64,000 bases of DNA. Source: Lycium barbarum (taxonomy: Eukaryota; Streptophyta; Magnoliopsida; Solanales; Solanaceae). How positions within the stretch are numbered: position 1 is the stretch's first letter; the number at the start of each line of letters is the position of its first letter. The position numbers and the translations under genes are program-made. Of the stretch, positions 48,182 to 61,600 are shown piece by piece. The notes beneath the pieces were generated by a model. That model saw nothing but the letters and a program-made list of their open reading frames with translations, had not been told where the DNA came from and did not search any database. The stretch spans positions 22,890,336 through 22,954,335 of the forward strand of contig NC_083340.1 in NCBI RefSeq assembly GCF_019175385.1, read 5' to 3'.

Positions 48182-48776
48182 AACATGTATATTCACTTTA
48201 ATTAGTCAGTCTTTAAGGTTTGTATTTTGAAAATAACTTTTAAAAATATTCTAATTGTTATTATATATACAAAATGTATTTTATGCACCATAACTTTAGT
48301 TGTAATTAAAAGTCTTTGAGATGGAAAGAGTCGGACTTTTTTATCATTATCATGACAATGAAAGTTGTTCATTGATGTAAAAGAAAATTAGTAAGAATAT
48401 GAGGGAAAATTAATATTTTGATTCTAAATTTTTTCTTTTAAATTCTTTAATATTTTATATGTATACCGACAGGTTGATATCCATTTCAATTAAGTAACTA
48501 TTCAGATCCAGACATAAAAATCATTTTGTTGTATATATTGGATTAAAATATTTTTATTAAATTAATTTAAAATATATTATAATTTTTTATATTAATTGTT
48601 ACAAAAAAATCAAAATTAGAAAGATATATGTTATATCATTAATCACCGAATTTTAATTCTGAAATGAAAGTATAAAGTAATACATTTTATAAATGTAAAG
48701 AAACAATAATCAAAGACTACAAAGGAGAGTAAATAAGTAAAGTATTGACAATGAAGGAAAACGGGGATAAATGTTA
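48182..48776. other. AT-rich stretch, nothing recognised
   Basis: Very AT-rich DNA without coding or RNA homology. Its last 35 bases (48742-48771, attgacaatgaaggaaaacg) recur at 49058-49087 inside the adjacent MITE. Confidence 0.4.
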
Positions 48777-49147
48777 CTCCCTCCCTTTACTTTTACTTGT
48801 CAATGTTAGCATATCAAGGGAAAAAAAATCTTCTTCTTATTTTACCCTTCACATTAATTATTCATTTTCAAATTATTTTCTGAGGCTATTGAGATTATAT
48901 ACCAATAAATATGGATATTATGATAAAATATATACTTGATTTATTAATTTTCAAATAACGTGAAAAGTCAAAAGTGAACAAGTTATGTGTAGGAGCATTA
49001 AAATAACTTTTGGTGCAAATTTGCATTGTTATTGTTTGTCCTCTCTTCACGTTTAAAGTACTGACAAAGAAGGAAAACGGGGATAGTAGAATAGAAAAAT
49101 AGACATATATTTTTAATAATGTGGTCAAGTAATATGGACGAAGGGAG
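48777..49147. mobile_element. Stowaway-type MITE
   Basis: Starts CTCCCTCCCTTTACTTTTAC and ends with the inverse ...aagtaatatggacgaagggag between TA dinucleotides (48775-48776 and 49148-49149). 371 bp. Its right-hand end is the same sequence that recurs in the higher-order repeat that follows. Confidence 0.65.
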
Positions 49148-49179
49148 TACTTCATTTTTATTAATTCTTAAAGAACGTA

Positions 49180-50265
49180 AAAAGTCAAGTATAGTGATGT
49201 GACCAAGTAATATCGATGAAGGGAGTACTTCATTTTTATTAATTCTTAAAAAACGTAAAAAGTCAAGTATAGTGATGTGGCCAAGTAATATGAGACGGAA
49301 GGATTACTTTATCTATTAATTCTTAAATAACGTGAAAAGTAAAAAATGAACAAGTAAAAGTGCAAGGAGGAAATAAATATGTGTCGGAGAATTAAAATAG
49401 AAGTGCACATGTGTATACATAAGAAGAGAATAAATATTCAGTACCATGACATATACCCACGTGAGATTTATTAATTCTCAAAAAATGTGAAAAGTCAAAA
49501 ATGAACAAATTAAAGTGCACGGAGGAAATAAATTTGTGTAGGAAAATGAAAATTGAATTGCATATGTCTATACATGAGAATAAAATAAATATTTAGCTAG
49601 AACACGAAAATCAGAAGTGAACAAGTAAAAGTGCACGGAGGAAATAAATGTGCCGGAGAATTAAATTTAAAGTGCATACGTCTATACATGAGAAGGGAAT
49701 TAAATATTAAGTACTATGACACATGTCTACGTTAATATGGACGAAGGGAGTACTTCATTTTTATTAATTCTTAAAGAACGTGAAAAGTCCAGTATAGTAA
49801 TGTGGCCAAGTAATATGGGACAAAAGGAGTACTTCATTTATTAATTCTTAAATAACGTGAAAAGTCAAAATGAACAAGTAAAAGTGCACGGAGGAAATAA
49901 ATATGTGTCAGAGAATTAAAATAGAAGTGCATACGTGTATACATGAGAAGAGAATAATTATTCAGTACTATGACATATATTCACGTGAGATTTATTAATT
50001 GTCAAAGAATGTGAAAAGTCAAAAGTGAACAAATTAAAGTGCATGGAGGAAATAAATTTGTGTAGGAGAATTAAAATTGGACTGCATATGTTTATACATG
50101 AGAAGAGAATAATTATTCAGCTAGAACACGAAAAGTCAAAAGTGAACAAGTAAAAGTGCACAGAGGAAATAAATGTGTCGGAGAATTAAATTTAAAGTGC
50201 ATACGTCTATACATGAGAAGGGAATAAACATTAAGTACTATGACACATGTCTACATGGGATATAA
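49180..50265. repeat. Higher-order tandem repeat derived from Stowaway termini
   Basis: Two large units of about 530-550 bp (49185-49735 and 49736-50262) match along their length. Within each, a sub-unit of about 150 bp recurs three times, marked by gtgaaaagtcaaaagtgaac, agtgcacggaggaaataaat and catacgtctatacatgagaa. The cgaagggagtacttca word at the start of each large unit is the end of the neighbouring Stowaway MITE. So the array seems to have grown from MITE sequence by nested duplication. No ORF. Confidence 0.75.
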
Positions 50266-50527
50266 AAATAATTGGATAAACTGTACAAATTATATAGCTC
50301 ATGGTACAAGAATTTAATGCGGGTACAATTCGTGAAGCAGTGGGTACAAGGAGGGACTGTTGTATTCGTCCCTCCTTGGCACTTATTATGTATAGAAATT
50401 ACTACTATGATCTTCCTTTCTGTTTTATACCTTTCTGTCTTCGTTTACTTGCTACTGCTGAAATGTTAGAACACCTTTAAATGTGATGTGGATTATCGTT
50501 TTAGTCCCTTAACTATATTTAGTATTA

Positions 50528-51445
50528 AAAACATTCCTAAGCTTGCTAAGTGAATTTAAAAATACTCCCGAACTATCACATGACATAACAAGTGGTTTCA
50601 GACTCTTCTACGACCTTGAGAACATAAAAAACATGTCACATAAGCTGTCAAACGGTAAAAATTCATTTTTTACATTTCCTTTATTTTTAATCCCAACACC
50701 TAAAAATGTCTTTTCTTGTTTATTTAAATGTTCCTCTATTAAAACACACTCCAAGTTGAGCTCAATTTTTTTTTTCTTGACCTTCTTCTTTAACTGCTAA
50801 AGTTCTTAGTCATATTTTGTAGGTTTCTATCTCAATTGTCTTCATAACTAAAGTTTAAGATATAAGGAAAAAGAGGTAGGTAATGAAGTTACCATCCAAA
50901 AAAGACACTTTAGTTGTAAAGAATGAGGTAAATGCATCTAAGAGTTGATAAAACTCTAGCCATTGAAAGAGACTACAGAAAGCTTCAAAATTTCCGCAAG
51001 TGATACAGTTGAGAAGAAAAAATTCGAATTAGGTATTTGAAGAAGACAGTATAATGGTTAATTGAACCCACCCACACTTAATAAACCCAAGAACCAACAT
51101 AATATGACCCTTACAACTACTGTTTATTGAGATTTGTTGGCTAACAACCTAAGATTTCCATGGAAATCAAAGAGAGGGGTTTTGCAATTTGAGAGAGTTC
51201 CGAGAGAAATAAACTTCTAGAGGGTTTTAATCATTTGAGTGATTTATTTGATCGGGTAGGTTATTGGGTCGGGTGTTTTAATATGTTAATATGTTTTTCT
51301 TTATTTTTTGGCTTTTAATTTATCTGCGTGGAGCACTCATCAGCTAAAAATTTCCTTCTAGACCTCGAGTGACTAACGTGTTACTAAAGTGTATGAACTC
51401 GAAGGTTGTTTTTTAATTCACTTAGCCAAGCTTAGGATTGTTTGT
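50528..51445. mobile_element. Long-TIR element, possibly Mutator-like MITE
   Basis: The left end aacattcctaagcttgctaa and the right end (minus) aacaatcctaagcttggcta start inverse arms of about 80 bp, with the shared word taagtgaatt. The interior of about 750 bp has no ORF or domain. Family assignment is tentative; a target duplication of 9 bp was not verified. Confidence 0.55.
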
Positions 51446-51559
51446 AACAGTGTTTTAAAAGGAAGTTTTGAGACTCGCCTCGGGGCAGGGCACTGACAAA
51501 ATGCCTCGAGGCTTACGTTTGGGGCTTAGTTATGTGAAGCTTACGTCCTAAGAGCCCGA

Positions 51560-54500
51560 CTGGTCTTTAATTTTGCCCCTCAAATTGCTGGTCTTTAATT
51601 TTAGCCCTTGCTTCTAATTTAATGAAAATTTGTGGGCAGAAGTGTCCTTACAATCTGGTCTACGAAATTAGAGATTCTAGGTTCGACCCCTGGCAGAGGC
51701 AATATATTCGATGTTTTCTTACTAGAAAAATAATAATTCGCAGGGAATAAGCTAAGAGAACCTTTGCCTTGTCCGATATAAATTACGTAGGAACTGGATT
51801 ATTCGACATAAGTTGTGTAGTAACTAATTAACAAGGTATAAGTTGAGAGAACCTTTGTGTCACACCCCAATCCCGATAGGGCGTGACGGGCACCCGACCC
51901 TTACTTAGAGCCAAGCGAACCCGTTGGATCTCATTGTACTCATAATCCTTAAGTCATGAACTGAAATGCATAGGGAAAGCTTTTAACAAAAACATTATTT
52001 TTATCTTTCTCGAATCAAATAAAATTTGTAATCATATAAATCTGTAAAGTGATGCATAATGAATACATCGGCTTATATAGCCGCATACAAGACTGGCAGG
52101 CTAAATACGTGACTCTGTCTGCAAAGTCTCTAACATAAATCATTATACCAGGACATGGATACTCTGACTCGGCAACACTCCAGAAAGATATGGAGCTCGC
52201 CAATCCCGCTGGAACATCTTCTAGCAATGTCTTCTACTCATCTGTATGCACCTGCGTGGCATGAAACGCAGCGCCCACAAGAAGGGGCGTCAGTACGAAT
52301 AGTGTACTGAGTATGTAAGGCATGAGTAACAATAAAACATAGATATGAAAAGTAACAAGGAATAAGAGATAACATGTACATCTAAATGCCTCGTAGGGCG
52401 GATGTCATGCATGCTTAGACTTTAAAAAAAAAACATTTTTATACATATACATAGTAACATGCCCGGCCATTAAGGCGCGGTGTGATATATAAATAGTAAC
52501 ATGCCCGGCCATCAAGGCTCGGTGTTATCATCATTAGCCTGCGTCCAGGCCTCCCGCGTCCGGGGCAATATCATAACATGCCCATTGCAGTGGTGTGCAC
52601 ATCTACGTGCCTGCCCGGCCGACTATAGCGCGACGCAGTGTGAGAAAATACATACATATATATATATAAAACATGCATAAGAGCCAAGTAAAAGCTATAA
52701 ATACATCGGAGTGACGTAAGGTCGGTAGCCTCCGATTAAATTATGGAATAATCATCGTCGCTTTGTCTCACCTTGAAGGAACGATTATTTTAAGGTGAGA
52801 CTATCGATGAAGAATAGAATTAAGAGAAAACATAGAATAGGATCGTAAATCTCATAAGACATCAAGTCATGTATTTTTGGGATCTTAAAAGAAATTAGTC
52901 ATCATCTATGAATGAATTGAGAAATCAGTAATTAACTCAACATTCTTATATCGTCGTTGGAATCATAAACTTAGAACCTTTAAGCATGGATTCATTCTCA
53001 TCATAGCCATCATAATAATATTCTCAATTTTGACATCATCGTTATCATTGTAAAACATATCCTTCGTTGTTGTCATAACAGCTTACAGAGTCATAAACGT
53101 CGGGTTTTAGGAAATACGAACATTTTGGAAAATATTCGTGAATCATTAGGAACAGGGTTATGCCACGAAATCATGAATATCTAGATTTTTGGAAATTGAG
53201 ATACTATGAAAATATAATCATAGAAATCATGCCTTTAGAAACTCAATAACATTATAAGGATCATGAAATTCACGGACTTCTAGCATTTGTGGATCCAATC
53301 ATATTATGAGTACGACACAAAGATTTATAGCGAAAGGATCATGCCTTTAGAAAGAAGGGGACTAGCCTTAACATACCTGAAGGATAATTTCTTGACTTCC
53401 AACTTACTTCTTGTCTTGCAATCCACTGAAGATTATTCGTAGCCTCGTAATCTACATATACAACCATTCATACTATTATTAGAATCATCATCATACGCTC
53501 GTCTCGAAACTTTAATTAAAATCCTTTTAGATTCTGTCGAAATTCGGGCAGCATCTCCCCTGTTTATGTGCCTAGCCCGAAATTCTCAATTCAACAACCA
53601 ACAAAACAATGACAATACCAGCATCAATACAATCATTTCCATATCAATATACTTCCTAAAATATCCCACACGATGTTTCCCTAAATTTCTCAACTAACCC
53701 ACTTGTGATACGACTATTTAATAATCTTTGCTTTCGTAAAGAAGTTCAAATTAATACCAACACATCAATAACAACATCTTCAACATTCTACAAAATACAT
53801 ATATGTATTTTTATCCAAGATTCTCTTCAAACCTCAATCCACAAATTAACACATCAACACAACAAACTATCACCTTATTCTTGCAATTATTTCTTAATTC
53901 ATATTGATTGAGAAAAAGATTCAACAATTCATACCTTGTATTTACTCAAGTAACAAGATCTTCAATACCCACTTGTTTCCAAACTCTCTTCAACACAAAA
54001 CAAATTTATATTCGCGTGTACGCGTTGCCCGGACCTCGATTGATATTCCATAGCTTGAATTTCACTCAAAATCCTCACTTTTATGTGGGATTTAAGCCCC
54101 TTTTTTGGCTGAATTTTCTGGAAAGTTTTGGATGATTTTGGATGAAAAAAAAGGGTTTTTAACCCTTTTTATGATAAGTTGGGTCGGTACTGTAGCAGTG
54201 CTGTTTCTGCGCGACAGTTCAGTTTGTAACGTCTATAATTCTCTACTCCGAGGTCCTATCAACGAGTGGTTTGTTGCATTACAAACTAGACTCGACGAAA
54301 TTCATTTTAGGCTTTTGAAACGCCTTAAAACTCAAAATATACATGGAGATATGCCCCTCCAAAGTTGACTAAAAATCTTTCCAGCATTTCTCAAATTTTT
54401 GTCGAATTTATTTTCTTCAATTTGCTCGACCTCGAAATATTCTGAAACTCTCCATACATGATATTTATCACTTATTATACTAATAATGGCCATGTTCTCG

Positions 54501-54957
54501 TGTTTCAAAATACTATTTCCCGATTACGACTTACGAGATCGTAATTCACCCTTTTTCTTCGTTTTTACGTACTCTCCGTGGCTTGTGCTTTTCAAAGCAT
54601 CATGGGACGCCTCCGACACTCCATTACTACGGTGAGGTAAATGTCATACTCATGCTCTGAAAATGCGGGGTATAACACTTTGCCTTGTCCGGCATAAGTT
54701 CTGTAGGAATTAAATTGTCCAACATAATTTGTGCAGTAACTAATTCGCTCGGCACAACACAACTTATGCCGGTAAATTTAATTCCTGCAGAAATTATGCC
54801 GGATAAGACAAAGTTTCTATAAACTTATGCCTTGCAAAATTAGTTCATAGATAAGGGTAAGTGTCAGAGGTATTTTCGAGTACCTTTTTATTACAGAAAG
54901 TGACGAAAGACAAAAATTAAAGACTAACGATCTGAGGGACAAAAATTAAAGACCACC
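51560..54957. mobile_element. TIR element interrupted by a solo LTR
   Basis: Outer inverse arms: left tggtctttaattttgcccct plus a second ggtctttaattttagccctt; right gagggacaaaaattaaagac plus an inner copy. Without the LTR the element is about 580 bp. It contains a duplicated word (ccttgtccgrcataa...gtagtaactaatt), and the word ggttcgacccctggcagagg at about 51682, which resembles a tRNA B box. No ORF. Confidence 0.6.
51858..54677 (-). mobile_element. Solo LTR of a gypsy-type retrotransposon
   Basis: On the minus strand it begins TGTTATACCCCGCATTTTCA and ends GGGATTGGGGTGTGACA, i.e. TG...CA. The 5-bp target-site duplication ctttg is exact at 51853-51857 and 54678-54682. Length 2820 bp, with no gag/pol coding, so a solo LTR from recombination is the simplest reading. 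Tandem words atgcccggccattaaggc/atgcccggccatcaaggc lie at 52460-52535. The short ORFs here have no domain. Confidence 0.85.
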
Positions 54958-55059
54958 CCAGGACAGGATTCGTGCGAATGTCTTCAGAATCTACCATAAG
55001 TAATGGGCCGGAAAACGCACAAGATACCAAAAAGTTGAAGCATATCATTATTCGGGCTT

Positions 55060-55359
55060 AGCCACTCAAGCCCACTGGGCCGAAACCAAATACACCTAAG
55101 CAGGCAACCACGCCATAAGCGGATCTTGAAATTCGGAAATGTTGGTAGATTCATCAATACGGGTCGGGTCAAAACATCAGAATCGCAGAAAATTTCTTAA
55201 TTTTTTTTTTCTTCTTTGTATATAAAAGGATGCCTTTGCCTTTGCCTTCCTTTCCTCTTGTTATCATAAATCGAAACCCTCGTTTCTTCTCACTTCACCA
55301 CCACAAACCTAACCCACAATAAGTTAAGGTAGACCTCATTGTAGAAGATCTTTTCCCAG
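55060..55359 (+). promoter_or_regulatory. BTAF1 promoter and 5' UTR exon
   Basis: A TATA box tatataaaagg lies at 55219-55229. Upstream, about 55070-55085, AGCCCACTGGGCCG holds back-to-back site II-type (TGGGCC/AGCCCA) motifs that are common in plant housekeeping promoters. A pyrimidine-rich leader from about 55250 ends at cccag before gtacgc (55360), a plausible donor. The matching acceptor before the start codon (tag at 55677-55679) is weak, so the UTR intron is tentative. Confidence 0.55.
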
Positions 55360-55696
55360 GTACGCTCCTCATATGTATCTACATTTCTATATGTATCAGT
55401 AGTATTCTTCAATTCATTATAATTTGTCGGCTTTACTTCTGTTAATTAAATCTCGTAATTTAATTTTGCATGTTAATCTTACGGATGTTTGTGGAAAATT
55501 GAGTTATTTTATTGTTGTTGAAACGTGAATTAATGATGATTAAACTGATTGTAGGTAAGTATGATTGTTGCATGAGTGACACATGCAAGTGAACCTGATA
55601 ATTGACTGGGAATGATATGTGATGATGGTGGCTGATTTTTGTTGTCTTATCGGAATTGTGAACTGACGTGGACGAGTAGGGTATACGAAGGGCAAA

Positions 55697-58600
55697 ATGG
55701 CTCAGCAGCAATCGTCGCGGCTTAATCGCCTGCTTACTTTATTAGACAGTATCCTTTGCATTTTGTTGCCATGCTTTACTATATATTACATCTGTTTCGA
55801 TTTATGTGGCTTGATTGGGAGTACGAGGGTAAAACTAACTAATGTTTGGTGTGAATTCAGACATAGAATCTTCAATTTTTTTTTTGACATAAATTTTACG
55901 TATTTAGGAACTACATAAAAAAATACTGTAGGTCACTTAGTTAACAATTCAAAATATTTAAAAAGTATGTGAAAAATTATGGTTAAAAGAAAATATCTTT
56001 TGACTGTTCAAATAGTAAATAAGACAAATAAATTGAGACGGAGGGAGTACACAGGCTTTGACCTCTTAATAGGAAAAAGGGCGAATTAGGCTTTTTGTTT
56101 GCTGGCTTATACGACTATACTTTTACTTGTATGCATATTTTGTGCCTCTAAGGAATCTTCTCTTCCAATACAGTAAAAACTTGCTACTGAACGAGCCGTT
56201 GCAACACATCCTTTCTGCTTGTAGTTTTGTATTCTTTTAGTCTTGTTGGTGAGTTGATGTTAACTTTAACCAAAATTAAGCTGGCTCGACTCAGGCAACA
56301 AGATTGTCGGCAGCTAGGCAGATTGGTGAAATAGCCAAATCACATCCTCAGGACCTGAACTCTTTGTTGAGTAAGGTATGTCTTTATGTGCAGTTTTCCT
56401 CTAATTATATCAAAATTTGCGTTTCCTATCTCTGTGTTGCGGCAATACACTGGTTATGTGTATTGGAGTCAGAAGCAATAATTTATCTATTCGAAGATAG
56501 AAGTCTTTTGGTTAAAAATCCTTATTTTCCCGAGTTCATGTGCAGTAAATCTATGAAGTTTTTACGTTCTAATTATTTTCTACAGTTTAGCAGTATTCCA
56601 TAGTTTTAGATAGTGAGGGCACTTATATCAACAATATATTTATTTCTGAAGGAAGCAACTCTACAGGACATTACATAGTGATAGGTGTGGTTAATAAATG
56701 TGTACTTTGCAGGTCAAATTTTAGCTTGCTTTTCCAAAAGTTACCTTTTTAATGGACAGATGGGCATAAACCCCCACTTAAAAGACAGAAAAGTGCCTTT
56801 GTAGTAGTTCATGTTGCATAGCCATTAGGTGATGTTAGATAGAAGGTTTCACATTTGATTGAGTTCTTGTAACGGCTAGACACACTTAAGATTCAGAAGG
56901 AACCTTCAGGACTAGGAGATGAAAGAGTTTCACAATTTGATTGAGTTCTGTATCGGCTAGACACACCTACCTAACAATTTGGCGAATGTATGGAGCTGGC
57001 AAGGGAGTGGAGATGGGTTATTCAGGGTTAGCTGCTTTTATAAGAAGTTAGTGAGAGAGGACTGTACTTTCCCCGATGATTTTATATGGATCCTTAGAGC
57101 ACCGAGGAAGGTGAGTTTCTTTGTATGGTTGGCAGCTAGGGGTGTGATCTTAACAGTGGAAAATTTGGGAAAGAGGAGGATCAACTATGTCAGTTGGTGC
57201 TTTATGTGTAAGAGTGCAGGCGGGAGTGTTGATCATTTTCTTTTGCACTGTAAGGTGGCCAATCGATAATAGAGGGCGGCCATCAATTTGTTATGGATGC
57301 AATGGGTGATGCCGGGCACAGTGAAGGAGGCGTTGCAAAGTTAGACTCATAGGAAGGGAAAGAGAAGACTAAGAGCATGTATCGTCCCCCCCGCCCCCCC
57401 ACCCCTCCACCCCCACAAAACCCTCCGGCAATCATGTGGGTCATTTGGAAGAGAGAAATAGGAGGGCATTTGTTGGGGTAGAGCAAGATTTTGTAAATTG
57501 CATAGTAGTGTGTTGTCTCTAGTTACTTTTTGGTGTACTTATGAGGTCCCTGTTTGTATAGAGGATTGAATCTCTTTTGTTGAGAATCATATTTTGATGT
57601 AGGTTCTCTTCTTTTGCTATACGGCTTGTACACGGGGCCGTTTGTTAAACAACAAAAACAACATACTCAGTGTAATCCCACAAATTGAGGGTCTGGGGAT
57701 GGTAGAGTGTACGCAGACCTTACCTCTACCATGGAGGTAGAGAGGCTGTTTTCGAAAGACTCTCGGCTCAAAGAAAAAGCAACCACATCAGTCCTGTAAA
57801 AAAAGCAACAGTAATAACGAATCGTGGAAAAATACTAAATAAAGCATGACAAACAGTCTGGAAAAGAAAATAACCTAACTAACACAAAATCATATTTCAA
57901 TCGAGGTACAAAACACAACAGATAATAGCAAGAATCAGAGGACAAGGGAGCCTCGAGACTTCCTTATAGAAGGAATAGACTTTACAAAACTACAAGAGTA
58001 ATAAGAAGCGTGACACGCACAACTACGTACTAGCGTAGTACCCTGATCTGCGTCCTCCACAACTTCCTATCTGAGGTCATGTCCTCGGTGAGTTGAAACT
58101 GCGCCGTATCCCGTCTAATTACTTCTCCCCAATACTTCTTCAGCCTACTTCTACCCCTCCTGAAACCATTCATAGCCAACCTCTCACACCTCTAAACTAG
58201 GGCATCCCAGCGTCTCCTTTGGACATGCTCGAATCATTTCAACCTCGCTTCCTTCATCTTGTTCTCCACCGAGGCCCACCTCATTTTGTCCCGAATATCT
58301 TCGCTCTAATCCTATCTCTCCTCGTGTGCACACACATCCACCGTAACATTCTCATTTCCGCCACCTTTTTCTTCTGAACGTGGGAGTTCTTTACCGACCA
58401 ACACTCCGCCCCATACAACATAGTAGGTCTAACTGCCACTCTGTAGAAATTGCCTTTAAGTTTTGGTGCCACCTTCTTATCACACAAGACTTCGGATGCA
58501 AGCCTCCCTTTCATCCACCCTGCACCAATACGATGTGTGACATCTTCATCAATCTCCCCGTTTTCTTAAATAATAGACCTGAGATACTTGAAATTTTCTC

Positions 58601-61600
58601 TCTTCTGAATGACCTGGGTATCAAGTCTCACGTCCACGCCATCCTCATGCGCTACTCCACTGAACCCGCACTCTAAGTATTTTGTCTTGGTCCTGCTCAA
58701 CCTGAACCCTTTAGATTCCAGGGTGTATCTCCAAACCTCCAACTTAGCGTTAACTCCACCGCGAGTCTCATCAATCAAAACAATGTCATCTGCAAATAAC
58801 ATACACCAAGGCACCTCACCTTGAATATGCCGCGTCAAAATGTGCATCACCTCCATTTGTTAATAAAATTATTACCTTTTAAAAAAATAAAAAACGCTTG
58901 GTCGTTAAGGCCTTTAGGGTAGCCAGAGAAATAGGTGACGATTCATATAACTAAAAAGCATAGAAGAAATATTGAGCTGTGTACTGCGGCCTAGTGAGTT
59001 AGTAGCTAAGAGAGAAGAGACGATATTAGAATTTCATCTAGAATGCTCTAGGTATTACCTTCATTGTGAGGTTGCACAAGTTCTACAGAAGCAACCCAAA
59101 TAGAATAGATGATTCTAGTGTCGTAACTGTATCAATCTAGAAAATTGCAAGAGTGACTTTGGACTTAAAGAGCTTTGCTACACCTGTTAGGGAAATTGTT
59201 TTAGAACACATAAATTGCCCTTTTTTTCTTACCCACAACAGTTATAACCTAAAAATAAATTAGGGAACATTAAGAAAGTACCTAGATAAAATTGTCCTCG
59301 TAATTAATGTTGAAAACGTATTTTGTTTTTGATTTGTAAGCTCGCATACAAATGGAAGCCCGCATCTGGGGTGTTGTGCGATAAGAAGGTGCCCCCTATA
59401 CTAAAGGGAAAGTTCTACAAACCGGTGGTTAGACCGATTATGTTGTATGGAACGGAATGCTGGCCAGTTAAGAAAGCTCATGTCCAGAAGATGAAGGTAG
59501 CAGAGATGCGGATGCTGAGATGGATGTGCGGGCATACCAGGAGAGATCGGATTCGGAATGAAGTGATTCAGGACAAGGTGGGAATGGCCTCTGTGGTGGA
59601 TAAGATGCGGAAAGGGAGGTTGAGATGGTTCGGCCATGTGCTTCGCTGCGTTGATGCGCCAGTGAGGAGGTGTGAGAGGATTGCAGTGGTGGGCCTGAAG
59701 AGAGGGAGGGTAAGGCCAAAGAAGGCCTGGGGAGAGGTGATTCGGCAGGATATGGTGCTACTTCAGCTTACCGAGGACATGACCGGTGATAGGAGGGGGT
59801 GGAAGTCGAGTATCAGGGTAGAGGGCTAGTGGGGGGCCGCGAGGTTTTCTTTCCCGTATTAGGAGTATTATTATCCTGCTTCTATGTGGTCGGTCTTGTC
59901 TATCTTTGCTGTTTTATCATGACTTCCTTGCTCTTGTTATTTCTCATTTTCTCATTGCTTTGATTTGCTTGTCCGTATCTGACTCTTTTCGCTTGTTTTC
60001 CCTAATTTTCTTTTGAGCCGAGGGCCTTTCGGAAACAGCCTCCCTACCTTCCAAGGTGGGGGTAAGGTCTGCGTACACGTTACCCTCTCCAGACCTCACA
60101 TTGTGGGATTCAACTGGGTATGTTGTTGTTGTTGTATTTGTATACAATGCTGAAAATGGTAAATTATAGCGAATTGAACATGACTTGAAAGCAATAATCA
60201 AACTGAAAATAAAACACAAGACTAAACCTAAAACCATTAGTAGATGCTTTAATGGCGGGGTCATGTAATACAAAATGATTTTCTCTTCTTTTTTCCTCTT
60301 GCCTCCCTCATCAAATGCTGTTTGGCTTTAGCTTACTGCTCAGTTTTTTCAAAAGGGTGACAGCACAGTAGGAACAACTGATCAGCTTCTAGTGGAATAA
60401 AATTTAGAAATATCTAAGAAGAAATTTTCCAAGAAAATAGTGGAGGGCGAGATGGTTATTGCTTAACAGTGGGTGTGGGTCGTTAGGTTGCTATTCCTAA
60501 GTAGAACAGCAGTAAAAACAAAAATTTTGCAACAATAGAATAGGAGGAAGAAGAATGAGAGAGAAGAGTGTAGTGGAGAAGAGAAGAGTAGACAAAACGA
60601 AAAATAGAATATTAAGAGGAGAGGGAGAGAGGGAAAAAAAGATTGTAAGAGAGGAGGAATCACCGCATTGGCAACCGATCCACTACACGATCAACTCACA
60701 ACATTTTAATTCCTTTATAAACGACCTTATACGGCTAGGTCCACTGACGTTTGTGCCACACAATACTTCAAGGCCAAGGAAAAAAGACTTGGAGACAAAA
60801 AATCGCATCTTGGGGCCAAAACTGGCTTCTACTTTGTAACTAGAGCCACTCATCAATTAGGGATTTTGATAAAAGACGACTTTAGTGCATCTTATTTGTT
60901 TGTCAAGTGTCTTCTGCCCGATGTTTGGCCTGTAATTACTAGCTATCCATTGCAAAACTTTCCATTTGTCTGGATGGTGAACTGTTGTTTATTGGTTCAG
61001 ATTGGTCATGTTCTTTCTCTTGTCTTCTTAGATTAATCTATTTGTTAAGTAAAAAATTGCTCTTGATATTGGATGGAAGATTGTTCTTCTATAACATTGA
61101 GTGGCCACCGTAATTCCCTTCTGATTGTAGGTTTCACAATATCTTAGGAGTAAAAAGTGGGACACCAGAGTTGCTGCTGCTCATGCCGTTGGATCAATTG
61201 CTGAGAATGTTAAACATACAACTCTGGCTGAACACTGTTCATCTGTAGAGGGGAAAATGTCTGAAGCAGGAATCTCAGGCAATGTTGAAGAATTGGTAGC
61301 TTGGCCTAAATGTTATCCTAAAATAGGAGGGACCTCATTTAGAAGGTTGCACATTCTGTATTCATCTTTCTTAATACAATATCATATACTGTGTATTTCT
61401 TTCTTTAGAAGCTATTTTGCTGCTTAGACGTCATATTCAATTGCTCTTTTTGTGTAGTTTAGTGGTATTCTTGTATTGTTAGTACACTTGATCTTAGCCA
61501 ATTGGCTGAGAAAGGTATGGTATTCTTGCATTGCTAGATCACTGAGTTTTGTATATTATGCCTGCAGTTTTGAATTGAACAAAGTGCTAGAGTTTGGGGC

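Noticed and set aside
51640..51710. tRNA-like word ggttcgacccctggcagagg
   Set aside because: Only a B-box-like segment is present; no acceptor stem pairing or A box at the right distance.
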